NCBI GenBank assembly: GCA_032433595.1
Contig: JASWJB010000130.1
Location: 45,171-109,170 of the forward strand
Origin: Conoideocrella luteorostrata
Lineage: Eukaryota; Ascomycota; Sordariomycetes; Hypocreales; Clavicipitaceae
Direction of reading: 5' to 3'
DNA length: 64,000 nt
Shown: positions 22,032-33,280 of the stretch, in pieces
Position numbering within the stretch: the stretch's first letter is position 1
How the letters are laid out: every line of letters starts with the position of its first letter
The notes under the pieces: model-generated
What the model was told of the DNA's origin: nothing
Seen by the model: only the letters and a program-made list of their open reading frames with translations
Databases searched by the model: none
Position numbers and translations under genes: made by a program

Positions 22032-23024
22032 ATGTCCAAGCCAGATATCATTTTCGACGAGTTTGGAGACGTCTTTATTCGAGTAGCGAGAAGTGACGAG
22101 CTTGAAACAACAGTCAACCTCGTCTGCTCTAGGGCCCTGGCGCGTACATCGCCAATTCTTCAATTCCAGCTCCAGGAGTTGTTCTCCACGACATCTCGTC
22201 TAAAAGAATCGTCTTCTTTAGAGCGCTTGGTCATCGAGGTCCCAGAATGTGATAGTGAAGCATTGACAATATTTCTCAATATCGCACATGCACACTTCCT
22301 GGATGTACCACAAACGCTTGGCATCGACGCACTGTACAACCTGACCATTATTACATTCCGCTTCAATAATGCAGGTGCACTGGCACCTTGGATTCACTCA
22401 TGGATATCGGCGGCGAAGAGCAACGCTCATGGCAAATGTATACCGAAAATGCTATGGGTATCTTGGCATGTTGGACAAAAAAATCTCTTTACCAACATGG
22501 CCGAAAGAATGGTTATGGAGTTGAGCGCTTCCGAATTTCACAACGCCCGGCAGCTTTGGGGTTGCGCAAAAAGCGCAACTATTGTCGGTATGTCAACCTG
22601 TGCTGCTTCTGCTGACTATCCACACTGGGCTGCTAAATGTATCTTAGACAGTGTGTCTTGCATTCGAGCCCAAACATTAGGTGCTTTGATTGATATTCTG
22701 GGAGATATGGTTCAACAGCTGTTGGTTATAGAGCAAAAACCAAAATGGTCTCGCTCGATTATGCGGTTGGGATCTCATGGATGCCGACAGGTCACATATG
22801 CGACGATACAATCTACGCTCAAGAACCATGGCTTATGGCCGCTGCCGCAAGCCGCCGAGGTGGAAGAGAGTGCGGTGGCATTTCACTTTAGAATAGCTGG
22901 TGTTATGAACCATAATCATGGAGGGTGTGAGTTTAGCGAGTATTGGACAAAGAAAATACTACATGTGCTTAACTCAAAATCTGCTCTTTTGACAGAACTT
23001 TATGAGCAGCATATTGGCAACTAA
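22032..23024 (+). CDS. BTB/POZ-domain protein (paralog 3)
   Basis: Unspliced, the frame is open for 330 codons. Comparison with paralogs 1 and 2 predicts an intron at 22,588-22,647 (GTATGT...TTAG), giving 310 aa joined as TIV-DSVSCIRAQ. This 60 bp intron is a multiple of three and has no stop, so retention would still yield a full-length protein. The BTB region (LVCSRALARTSPIL) is at residues ~30-130. The tail has GLWPLPQAAEVEES and NHNHGGC. Divergence from paralogs 1 and 2 is greater than between those two. Function unknown. Confidence 0.8.
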   Translation: MSKPDIIFDEFGDVFIRVARSDELETTVNLVCSRALARTSPILQFQLQELFSTTSRLKESSSLERLVIEVPECDSEALTIFLNIAHAHFLDVPQTLGIDALYNLTIITFRFNNAGALAPWIHSWISAAKSNAHGKCIPKMLWVSWHVGQKNLFTNMAERMVMELSASEFHNARQLWGCAKSATIVGMSTCAASADYPHWAAKCILDSVSCIRAQTLGALIDILGDMVQQLLVIEQKPKWSRSIMRLGSHGCRQVTYATIQSTLKNHGLWPLPQAAEVEESAVAFHFRIAGVMNHNHGGCEFSEYWTKKILHVLNSKSALLTELYEQHIGN

Positions 23025-23163
23025 GAAACCAGGTTTGTCGCTAGCAGAAAGAGTCTCTAATACCTTACTTTAAGAAATCTGTTAATGTTGTGTATGCTGC
23101 GATATTGGGGGCTATCCAGGCGGTCTTTGGGTTTCGGATTGGAGTCTGCGAATAACACAGGAT

Positions 23164-23378
23164 TGTAGCAACCACGGTGGCTTATGTGACAAGTATCGAT
23201 ACCGAAGGGTCTTGCTTGAAGAAACAGGTAAAATAAAGTATTCAATTCATTTCCAACTATCTAAGAGAGAAGAAGAGGAAGAGGGGTGCCCCCGAGCGCG
23301 CCGTATAGAAGAGGCGCTGTAGGGTGGCCACGTGACCTTGCCTACAATTGCTTGTATGCTTGACGACGGATTCCAACA
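23164..23378 (+). mobile_element. LTR, family 1
   Basis: TGTAGCAACCACGGTGGCTT to GACGACGGATTCCAACA, with an internal TATA-like region (GCGCGCCGTATAGAAGAGG). It directly precedes a block A array. Flanks AGGAT/ACATA do not match. Confidence 0.65.
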
Positions 23379-24790
23379 ACATACAGGCAAGAAATACCGC
23401 AAGTTGATCTGACGAGGACGTTGAAGGGCTCAAATCTCAGAAGACGTCCAGGCATCTGATGTCGCAGGTCAATCTAACGATCTCGTTCAAAGGTTTCATT
23501 CTCGGAAGACGTACAATGCAAAAACCATCAGATATAAAAAGTCAGTTGACGAGCACGTGAAAGGGTTCAATTCCCGGAAAGCGTACAGGCGCTATGAAGC
23601 ATTGGATCGCAGGCCAATCTAATAAGCTCGTTAAAAAGGCTCAAATCTCGGAAGTACAGGCTGCAAGGAGCTGGAAAACGTACAGGCAGCCAGGAGCTCG
23701 TTGAAGATTTTAATCTCGGAAGACGTACGGGCTGCAAGAGGCTTTCGATACCGCAAGTCGATCTGACGAAGACGTCGAAAAGGCTCAAGTCTCTGGAAAC
23801 GTACAAACATTACATTTCGCAAGTCGATCTGACGAGCTCGTTGAATGGTTCGAATATCGGACGATGTACAGGCTGCAAGAAGCATTAGGTATTGCAAGTC
23901 AGTTGATGAGCTCGTTGAAAGGTTGACTGATTCCTGGAAGACGTACAGGCGCTATCGAAGCATCAGACATTGCAGGTCAATCTGACAAGCTTGTTGAAAA
24001 GGCTCGAATCTCGGAAGACAGGTATCTGACATCGCAGGTCAATCTATCGAGCTTCTTCAAAGGTTCAATTCTCGCAAGATATACAGGCGCTATCGAAGCA
24101 TTAGACATTGTAGGTCAATGTGACGTGCTCGCTCAAAGGTTCAGTTCTCGGAAGACGTACAGGCATATGATATCGTAAGTCAATCTAACGAGCTCGTTAA
24201 ATAGGCTCCATTCTCGGAAGACGTACTAGCTGCAAGAAGCATCAGATATTGCAAGTCAGTTGACGACCTCGTTGAAAGGTCCAAATGTTGGAAGACGTGC
24301 AGGCGCTTTCGAAGGATCACATATTGCAAGTCATCAATAACCGGATTGTCGGCCGCCATCTAATTCAGTTAGCTGACAAACTTATTGCAAGGCTCAACTC
24401 TCGGAAGACGTACATGCGTTTTCGAATCGTCAAATATCGCAAGAAACAGCAGACATGCAGCCAACCTGACGAGCTCGACGAAAAGGCTCTAATATCGCAA
24501 GACATATAGGCTCTGCAAGAAGCATCAGATATCAAAGGACAATCTGACAAGCTCGCTCAAAGGTTCAATTCTCAGAAAGACGTGCACTGCATAAAGCGTC
24601 AGATATCAAATGCCAATTAATGAGCTCGTTGAAACGTTCGAATGTCGGACGATGTATAGGCTGCAAAAAGCATTCGGTACTGCAAGTCAGTTGACAAGCT
24701 CGTTGAAAGGTTCAAACGTCGGAATGCACAGGCGTTCAAGAAGCATCGGATCTCGCAAGTCAATCTGAAGACGATGAAGATGTTCAAGAT
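23379..24790 (+). repeat. Block A array (~75 bp units)
   Basis: About 18 degenerate units with the standard A motifs. It ends in the A-to-B transition 'CTGAAGACGATGAAGATGTT', also seen at 3,080 and 56,895. Confidence 0.85.
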
Positions 24791-25430
24791 ACGATAATGG
24801 TGGCCACAGGTCGAGATTCCAGTCTGGAAGACGGTCACAATAGGAGCGGTCGGCAGAGGAGAAAAGTCGGCACTTGAGAGATGAAGAGTCAGCATTCGGG
24901 AGAGGGGAAAAGTTAGGACTTAGGAGAGAGAATACTCAGCTGCTGATGATGATGGTACCGCTGCTGTTGATGATACCGTTGTTGCTGCTGCCGATGATGA
25001 TGATGCCGTTGATGATGATGCCGTCGCTGCTGCTTCTGCTCATAAAGATCATGATTATGGCCACAGGTCAGGATTCAGATCAGGATTCCGGTCACGATTG
25101 TAGCGGTCAGGAGGGGAAAGGTCAGCCGATGATGATGCTGCTGCTGCTGCTGATAATGATGATGGCCACAGGCCAGGTTTCCGGTCAGGATTCTGGTCAC
25201 GAAAGCAGCGGTCGATCGGAGGAAAGTTCAGATGCTGCTGTTGCTGCTAATGATGGCCACAGATCAGGATTCAGGTCAAGAATACGGTCATGGTAGTAGC
25301 GGTCAGGAGGGGAAAGGTCGGCTCTTGACGATGATGTCGCTGCTGTTGATGATGATGCTGCTAATGATAATGCCGTTGCTGCTGAGGATGTTGCTTCTCA
25401 CGCAAGAAACGCAAGAGTAGCCATTCCCAC
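24780..25430 (+). repeat. Block B
   Basis: GCTGCTGATGATGATG tracts plus several copies of GGCCACAGGTCAGGATTC and GTAGCGGTCAGGAGGGGAAA. Confidence 0.8.
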
Positions 25431-26000
25431 CAGGCAGATGTCAGGCCTGGGTCAGTGCCCAACGTGCAAAAGCAGGGCTTGGTCAGGACCAGCGATACGG
25501 GGCTGAAGTAGCACAAGAGTAACACAACAACAGCACAGCACAGCAACATCCAGCGCACAAAACAAGATGCAGAGAAGACCAGCGCATAAGATGCAGAGAA
25601 GGGTGCCGCACATGATGAAAAGAAGAAATAGTCCACCAAATGTGAAACCCCGCGCGCAATCGGCCAAGAAATCAAGGGCATCAGGAATCCAACGACACGA
25701 GGCTTACAAGCGCAACAGCATAACACAACACAGCACAACACAGCGCAACACAGCAGCAGTACCACAAGACGGAATTAAACCTGGTGCAAGAGATGCGCAA
25801 GAGCCTAGTGCAAAAGGTAGACTAAAAAGCAAGCAAGGCATAAAACAAAACACCTGACGCGCAATCCGCCAAAAACCAGGTCTTACCTAGTCCAGCAGAT
25901 TCGCATCCCAACAGCCACACAGCCGACAGCAGGTTTAAATCTGGCGCAAAAGACTCGCAAAAACGCAGCCTACATAATGAACGTGGCGCCGAACCTTAGA
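25430..26000 (+). repeat. Block C/D
   Basis: Starts CAAAAGCAGGGCTTGGTCAG and ACCAGCGATACGGGG. Tandem units with GGTGCAAGAGATGCGCAAGA follow. Confidence 0.7.
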
Positions 26001-26215
26001 ACAAAACTCCACGGCGGGCAGCGCGCCGGATGTCGGCAGCGTGGGTGGTTTTTTGTTTGGGTTATGAGCGGCAAAAGGAGAAGGCTATGAGCAGGAAAAG
26101 GAGGAGACTGTGAGCCGTCTCGCTGAGACTTAGACAGTTCTTCCAGTGTTCAGTCTACTTGAAGTACAGAGCAACTACTTAAAGAACGTACTCCAAGTCT
26201 CAAGAGAACGCACAG
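26000..26215 (+). repeat. Block E end plus hairpin core
   Basis: A degraded E block (CGGCGGGCAGCGCGCC) is followed by a core with arms GAGACTT...GTTCTT and AAGAACGTACTCCAAGTCTC (26,131-26,203). Block A units resume immediately after. Confidence 0.65.
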
Positions 26216-28270
26216 GCATTAGATATTGTCAAGCCAATCTAACGAGCTTGTTGAAAAGGTTGGATTTTTGGTAGATGTGAAGGCGCTTGTAAAGCGTTAG
26301 ATATCACAAGAAGTATGAAACATCGCAAGTTAGTTAACGAGCTTGTTGAAAGGAATAAATATCGGAAGGCGTATAGGCTGCCGGAAGCATCAGACATTGC
26401 AAGTTAGCTGACGAGCTCGTTGAAAGATTTAAATATCGGGAGACGTACAAGCTTTACAAGAAGTATCGAATATCGTACTTCAATCAGACGAGCTGTTGAA
26501 AGGCTCAAATCTCGCAAGCTGTACAGGCTGCAAGGAGCTGGTTGAACGGTTGAAATATCGGAAAACGTACAGGCTACAAGGAGCTCGTTGAAAGGTTCGA
26601 ATCTCGGAAGACATACAGGCATCTGAAACGCAGATTAATCTGACGAGCTTGTGAAAAGGCTTAAATCTGGGAAGACGCACAGGCAAGAAATACCGCCAGT
26701 CAATCTGACGAGATCGTTCAAAGGTTCAATTCTCGGGATACCTACAAGCGCTATCGAAGCATTAGATCATAGATCAATCTAATAAGCCCGTTGAAAAGGC
26801 TCAAAATCTCGGAAGTATAGGCTTCAAGGAGCTAGTTGACCGGTTTGGTTCTCGGAAGGCGTGCAGGCTCCAAGAGGCATTCGATATCGCAAGTCAATCT
26901 GACGAGCTTGTTGAAATATTGACATGTCGGAAAAGTAGAGGCAGCAAAAAGCTCGTTGAAGATTTTAATCTCGGAAGACGTACGGGCTGCGAAAGGCATT
27001 CGATATCGCAAGTCGGTCTGACGAAGACGTTGAAAATGCTCAAATCTTGGGAGACGTACAAGCATTACATATCGCAAGTCGATCTGATGAGCTCGCTAAA
27101 AGGTTCGAATGTCGGACGACGTACAGGCGCTGCAGGAAGCATCAGATTGCAGGGTCAATCTAACGAATTCGTTGAAAACGCTCAAATCTCGGAAGACGCA
27201 CAGGCATCTGATATCGCAGATTAATCTGACGAGCTCGTTCAAAGACTCAATTCTCGGAAGACGTTCGGGCATCTGATATCGCAGGTCAATGTGACTAGCT
27301 TATTGAAAGGCTCGAATGCCGGACGAGGTACAGGCTGCAAGAAGCATCAGGTATTGCAAGTCAGTTGACGAGCTCGTTCAAATGTTCAAATGTCGGATAA
27401 TATACAGGCGCTGCAAGAGGGATCTAGTCTCGCAAGTTAGTCTAACGGGCTTGATGAAAGGTTCACATCTCGGAACGTACAGGCGCTATCGAATTACCAT
27501 ACATTGTATGTCGATCTAACGAGCTCGTTGAAAAGGCCCAAGACTCGGGAGACGTACAGGCATCTGATATTGCTGGTCAATCTGACGATATCGGATGATG
27601 TACAAGCGTTCAAGAAGCATCGGATCCATGAGATATCGCAAGCCAATCTGACGAGCTTATTGAAAAGGCTCAGATCTCGGGAGACGTACAAGTATGCATA
27701 TCGCAAGTCAATCTGACGAGCTTGTTGAAATGTTAAGATGTCGGAAAGCGTACAGGCAGCAAGGAGCTCATTGAAGATGTTAATTTCGGAAGACGTACGG
27801 GCTGCAAGATGCATTCGATATCGTAAGTCCATCTAACAAGACGTTGAAAAGACTTGAATCTCCGGAGACGTACAAGCACTACACATCGCAAGTCGATCTG
27901 ACGAGCTCGTTGAAAGGTTCGAATGTCGGACGACGTACAGGCGCTGCAGAAGCATCAGATTTCAGTGTAAATCTAACGAGCTTGTTGAAAACGGTCAAAT
28001 CTCGGAATACGTACAGGCATCTGATATCGCAGGTTATTCTGACGAGCTCATTCAAAGGCTCAATTCTCGGAAGACGTACGGGCATCTGATATCGCAGGTC
28101 AATGTGACTAGCTTATTGAAAGGCTCGAATGCCGGACGAGGTACAGGCTGCAAGAAGCATCAGGTATTGCAAGTCAGTTGACGAGCTCGTTGAATGGTCC
28201 AAATCTCGCAAGACGTACAGGCGGTGCAGGAAGCATCAGATCTCGCAAGCCATTCTGAAGACGATGGAGA
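26215..28270 (+). repeat. Block A array (~75 bp units)
   Basis: This is the longest array in the window, about 27 units. A ~170 bp segment at 27,245-27,390 recurs almost unchanged at 28,060-28,200, indicating recent higher-order duplication inside the array. Confidence 0.85.
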
Positions 28271-28800
28271 TACGATGATGGTAGCCACAGGTCGGAATTT
28301 CGGTTCGGATTCTGGTCACCATAGTAGCTGTCGGGAGGGGAAAAAGTCAGATGCCGTGGCCGCCGCAGATGATGCCATTGCCGCCTATGAAGATGTTGCC
28401 GCCGACGCAAGAAATGTCGCTGCTGCTGATGATGGTGATGCCGCCGTTGAAGATGATGATGATGCCGCCGCTGCTGTTGTCAGCACTTGGGAGGGGGGAA
28501 ATTTTAGCACTTGGGAGAGGGGAAAAGTTAGCACTTGGGAGAGGGAAGAGTCAGCTGATAATGATGATGCCGCTGCTGGTGCTGGTGCTGATGATGATGC
28601 TGACGCCACTGATGATGCTGCCACCGATGATGTTGCCGCTGCTGCTGTCAGCACCTGGGAGAGGGAGAAAGTCAGCACTTTGGAGAGGGAAGAGTTAGCT
28701 GATGATGAGGATGCCGCTGCTACTGATGATGATGATGCCGCTGCCACTGCTGATGCTGATGCTGCCCGCGCAAGAACAGCAGCGCCCGGGGTGCAACAAA
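28260..28800 (+). repeat. Block B
   Basis: GATGATGATG/GCCGCTGCTGCT tracts with GTCAGCACTTGGGAGAGG repeats. A 213-codon D/A-rich frame spans it but is compositional, not a gene. Confidence 0.8.
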
Positions 28801-29799
28801 GCAGGGCTTGGTCACGACCAGCGATACGGGGCTAGTGAGTAGCACAGGTGTAACACAACAACACAGCACAATAACCAGCGCACAAGATACAGAGAAGTGC
28901 AGTGCACAAGATTCATAAAAACTCAACGTACAAGATGCAATATAAAGCAGGGCAAAGAACCCACATGCGTAAGAGCCTGTATCGCTAGTCCCGACCAAGC
29001 CTTGCTTTTTGTGCACCTGTAGATTGAGTCTCATTAGTTGAATCGTCCGCAGCAGAATTCCGAGCAGTACAATTGTCAGCCGCGTAGGAGCAGGAGCAAC
29101 TAGCACCAGCACAAGGTATACAGCAATTGCAACATACAGCACTTTAAACGTACACAGCAATCGTAACGTACACAGTAATTACTACATATATAGTAGTCTC
29201 CAGCATTTAAGGACTTTATACTATACAGTAATTTGCCCATGTGAAAAGTATGTTTCTCTCTCCGCCTGTCTCTGTATCTACCCACGTTGGTCTGCCTGGC
29301 GCCGCCAGTGCCTGGTCTCGGTCGGGGTCCCGGCGATCATAGGCTCGCAAGCAACATGCAGCACATAGCCAGGATAACAACCAGCGATTCAGATGGAATA
29401 ATACCTGGTGCAAAAGATGCAGAAAATCAAGGCGCATATAATGAATCAATAAGCAACGCCATAAATACAGTATGCGGCGCGCAAACCACCAAAAACCATA
29501 CCTGGACTTGGTCAGGCCCCGCGATCAGGGGGTCTTACAGCCAGCATGCGGTACCACAACCGACAACACCACAACCAGCACACCAGATAAAACCAAACCT
29601 GGTGCAAAAGATGCACAAGAGCTTGGCGCATAATATGTGATTAAAAGCAAGGCATGAAGCAAAACACCTGGCGTGCAATTTGCCAAAATGCACGGCTCAC
29701 ACGCTAATGACCACAACTTGATGACCAGCGCTCAGAACAGCACGAAACCTAGCGCAAAAGACTCGCAAGAGCGCAGAGATCACAATGCACGTACAATCA
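28800..29799 (+). repeat. Block C/D with unrelated insert
   Basis: C/D units with ACGACCAGCGATACGGGGCT lie at 28,810-29,000 and 29,300-29,800. Between them, 29,000-29,300 holds an AT-richer stretch with GTACACAGCAATCGTAACGT-like short repeats. No gene seen. Confidence 0.6.
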
Positions 29800-30152
29800 C
29801 GGCGCTCCCGGCGCGCGCGGCAACTCTGCGGCGGGCAGCGCACAAAATGCCGGCGGGATGGGTGGTTTTTCGCTCGCGTTGTGAGAAAAAAGGAGAAGAA
29901 CTGTAAGCGGAAAAGGGAGGAGACTGGGGGCCGTCTCCCCTTACTAGGACTAACGACTCCTGAAGTTACTACTCACTCTAGTAGAGTGGCAACTGCAAGG
30001 TCTCCATCCTAGTAAAGGGAGACGGCCCCCAGTCTCCTCCCTTTTCCGCTTACAGTTCTTCTCCTTTTTCTCACAACGCGAGCGAAAAACCACCCATCCC
30101 GCCGGCATTCTGTGCGCTGCCCGCCGCAGAGTTGCCGCGCGCGCCGGGAGTG
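29800..30152. repeat. Large palindrome 2 (E, core, inverted E)
   Basis: Arms at 29,800-29,949 and 30,007-30,152 are reverse complements with only about four differences. The 57 bp centre contains ACTCTAGTAGAGT. Confidence 0.85.
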
Positions 30153-30588
30153 CATTCTTGCAGGCTTCTTTTATGTGCGTTGTGTGCGCCGGGCGTTTCT
30201 GCATCGTTTGCGCCAGGTTTGGTGCCGGTTCGTGCGCTGGGTGGCGAGCTGCGTGTGAGCCCCTAACCGGGACCGCACACACGCGCAGGTATCGCCCTTG
30301 CTGCCGTTGGAGTATATACATGCACGAGCCTTGCAAGACGCCTTGCCAAATGTCCTACAAAAGGCGAGATCACGGTGCGGCAAAGCCTAATAATAGACCG
30401 CGTATATCAAAAGGGCCGACGTGTCGTTCGTATCAATATTTGACGACTCAGAGCATCGATTAGCTGAACCACGTTCTCTCCTGTTAAAGTCCATTCAGAG
30501 TAGAAGTGTAGTGCGTTCTTGAATGAAATTTTCGTTGATAACACATTGATGTTGTGATTTTGACAAGTAGCTAATTCGAAGGAATCTC
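30153..30588 (-). repeat. Inverted D-type repeat tail, then unique DNA
   Basis: Diverged D-block sequence in reverse (GCATCGTTTGCGCCAGGTTT at about 30,200) continues to about 30,410, as after palindromes 1 and 3. The remainder up to the NLR relic has no visible feature. Confidence 0.55.
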
Positions 30589-31470
30589 CTATCTTCTTCC
30601 TGCATGCTCAGAGTTTTCAAGCAATTTCACAACTTCATCATGCCTATTTTTTTGTGCCACAGCCACCGCTGTATCTGTTGGAATTGATAGGAGAGGTACA
30701 AATTTGTTCGCATTGATGGGATGTGCAGTGTTACATTGATGATTGGATAAAGAATTCCTCGTCTGACGGCCTCGTCTAAATTCCCCTATAAATACCCCTA
30801 CAATCTAAGACATGCCTGTCCTGAATTCTTGCCTTAGGCCTAGAGGCCACGTAACCTTTCTCTCACTGCCCGTGTACCCAAATATCCATCAACACACACA
30901 CGTGTAATCCAACAGTATTTCCATTCTCGTCCATAAGATACGGGGTCCGCGCTGGCCTCTATTAAGATAGCTACAACCTGGTCTATTCCTGAGTAAGATA
31001 GCCAAAAGATCGGCAATCTATGAGCAAAAGCAACTAAGTCGACATTAACATCTGGCTGTTGTGCTAGAGTTCTCATGACTTTGGAATGCTCATGACGTGC
31101 TGCACTCCATAATGGCGTTTCTCCCCTGAGATTCCTTAAATCGGGACTTATGCCTTCCTGTATGAGCCGTTCGACTAGCTTTTGCTGTATTGAAGAACTT
31201 TGAAACCAGACCATGTTCGTCATTGATGGGATATAGATTACTCCCACTGGAAAGAAGCTTCAGAACTCTCTCCTAACCACATACTGCGGCCGTGGTTAGT
31301 ATTATCTCTGTAACTAAGGCTATAGTCTCATCTCCCCGTCCCTTAGAAGTAACGCCATGACTTCCTTGCCGCTCCCCTCGTGCCCTGCCGCAGCCCTCAC
31401 TACCTCGTCCGCGAAAATAACCAGTCCACTTGTTGTTGAAGAAGTAGCGCTGTAACTTTCTTGCCGCATC
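30589..31470 (-). pseudogene. Decayed 3' end of the NLR gene (ankyrin repeats) with LTR insertion
   Basis: Downstream of the NLR stop, homologous coding continues but is broken. At about 31,470-31,300 two more ~32-residue repeats (DEVVRAAAGHEGSGKEVMAL) are readable only after frameshifts. At 31,247-30,930 an ankyrin segment (GETPLWSAARHEHSKVMRTL) is open. A solo LTR then interrupts it. Beyond the LTR the last ankyrin repeat resumes (DTAVAVAQKNRHDEVVKLLE) and ends at a TAG at 30,591-30,589. A further one-base frame change lies just 5' of the LTR. The ancestral protein was therefore longer than the present reading frame by roughly 220 residues. Confidence 0.75.
30676..30914 (-). mobile_element. 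Solo LTR, family 3, inside the last ankyrin repeat
   Basis: This 239 bp element has TGTTGG...CCAACA ends and a TATA-like CCCTATAAATACCCC. Flanks GTATC/GTATT form a five-base duplication with one transition. It is related over about 150 bp to the LTR at 48,908-49,103. Confidence 0.8.
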
Positions 31471-33280
31471 CTAGTACCCTGCCGTAGCCTTCAACACCAT
31501 GTCTGTGATATTAACCTGGTCTCCTCGATGCTGAAGAATTAGAGCCATAATTTCATCGCCGCTCTTCCAGTTCCCTGCCGCAGCTTCCACCACCTTATCT
31601 GTGATGTTAACCTGGTCTCCTCGATGCTGAAGAAGTAGAGCCATAATTTCATCGCCGCTCTTCCAGTTCCCTGCCGCAGCCTCCACTACCTTATCTGTAA
31701 TATGAACCTGGTCTCCTCGCTGCTGAAGAAGTAGAGCCATAATTTCCTCGCTGCTCTTCCAGTTCCCTGCCGCAGCTTCCACTACCTTATCTGTGATGTT
31801 AATCTGGTCTCCTCGCTGCTCAAGAAGTAGAGCCATAATTTCCTTGCCTTCCCAGTTCCCTGCCGCAGCCTCCACTACCTTATCTGTAATATGAACCTGG
31901 TCTCCTCGCTGCTTAAGAAGTAGAGCTATAATTTCCTTGCCGCTCTCCCTATTCCCTGCTGCAGCCTCCATCACCTTATCTGTAATATTAACCTGGTCTC
32001 CTCGCTGCTGAAGAAGCAGAGCCATAACTTCCTTGCCGCTGTCCCTATTCCCTGCCGCAGCCTCCACTACCTCATCTGTGATATTAACCTGGTCTCCTCG
32101 CTGCTGAAGAAGTAGAGCCATAACTTCCTTGCCCCTACTATTCCCTGCCGCAGCCTCCACTACCTTATCTGTGATATTAACCTGGTCTCCTCGCTGCTGA
32201 AGAAGTAGAGCCATAACTTCCTTGCCCCTACTATTCCCTGCCGCAGCCTCCACCACCTTATCTGTGATATGAACCTGGTCTCCTCGCTGCTGAAGAAGTA
32301 AATCTATAACTTCCTTGCCGCCAATATTCCCTGCCGCAGCCTCCACCACCTTATCTGTGATATTAACCTGGTCTCCTCGCTGCTGAAGAAGTAAATCTAT
32401 AACTTCCTTGCCGCTGTCCCTATTCCCTGCCGCAGCTTCCACCACCTTATCTGTGATATTAACCTGGTCTCCTCGCTGCTGAAGAAGTAAATCTATAACT
32501 TCCTTGCCCCCAATATTCCCTGCCGCAGCTTCCACTACCTCATCTGTGATATTAACCTGGTCTCCTCGCTGCTGAAGAAGTAAATCTATAACTTCCTTGC
32601 CGCTCCAAGGGTTCCATGCCGCAGCTTTTAATACCTTGTCTGTGATGTTAACCTGGTCTCCTCGCTGCTGAAGAAGTAGAGCCATGACTTCCTTGCCGCT
32701 CGAAGGGTTCCATGCCGCAGCTTCTACTACCTTGTCTGTGATGTTTACCTGGTCTCCTCGCTGCTGAAGAAGTAGAGCCATGACTTCTTTGCCGCTCCAA
32801 GGGTTCCATGCCGCAGCTTCTACTACCTTGTCTGTGATGTTAACCTGGTCTCCTCGCTGCTGAAGAAGTAGGGCTATAAGTTCCTTGCCGCTCCAAGGGT
32901 TCCGTGCCGCAGCTTTTACTACCCTGTCTGTGATATTAACCTGGTCTCCTCGCTGCTGAAGAAGTAGAGCCATGACTTCCTTGCCGCTCCTAGGGTTCTC
33001 TGCTGCAGCTTCTACTACCTTGTCTGTGATGTTAACCTGGTCTCCTCGCTGTTGAAGAAGTAGAGCCATGACTTCCTTGCCGCTCGAAGGGTTCCGTGCC
33101 GCAGCTTCTACTGCCTTGTCTGTGATGTTAACCTGGTCTCCTCGCTGTTGAAGAAGTAGAGCCATGACTTCTTTGCCGCTCGAAGGGTTCCGTGCCACAG
33201 CTTCTACTACCTTATCTGGGATTTTGATCTGGTCTCCTCGATTCTTAAGAAGCAGTGTCATTGATTCCATACCATTATGT
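31471..33280 (-). repeat. Coding tandem repeat of the NLR (93-96 bp units, ~19 copies)
   Basis: On the plus strand each unit reads ATTAACCTGGTCTCCTCGCT, GCTGAAGAAGTAGAGCCAT, then TTCCTTGCCGCT. Adjacent units differ by few bases, and variable residues cluster in the N-R/W/I-D/G-S junction. Such homogeneity implies recent expansion or concerted evolution. Confidence 0.9.

Noticed and set aside
28194..28835. 213-codon Asp/Ala-rich open frame
   Set aside because: It lies wholly in a trinucleotide-rich B block where several frames on both strands are open. The product is compositional, and equivalents in other units have different lengths and frames.
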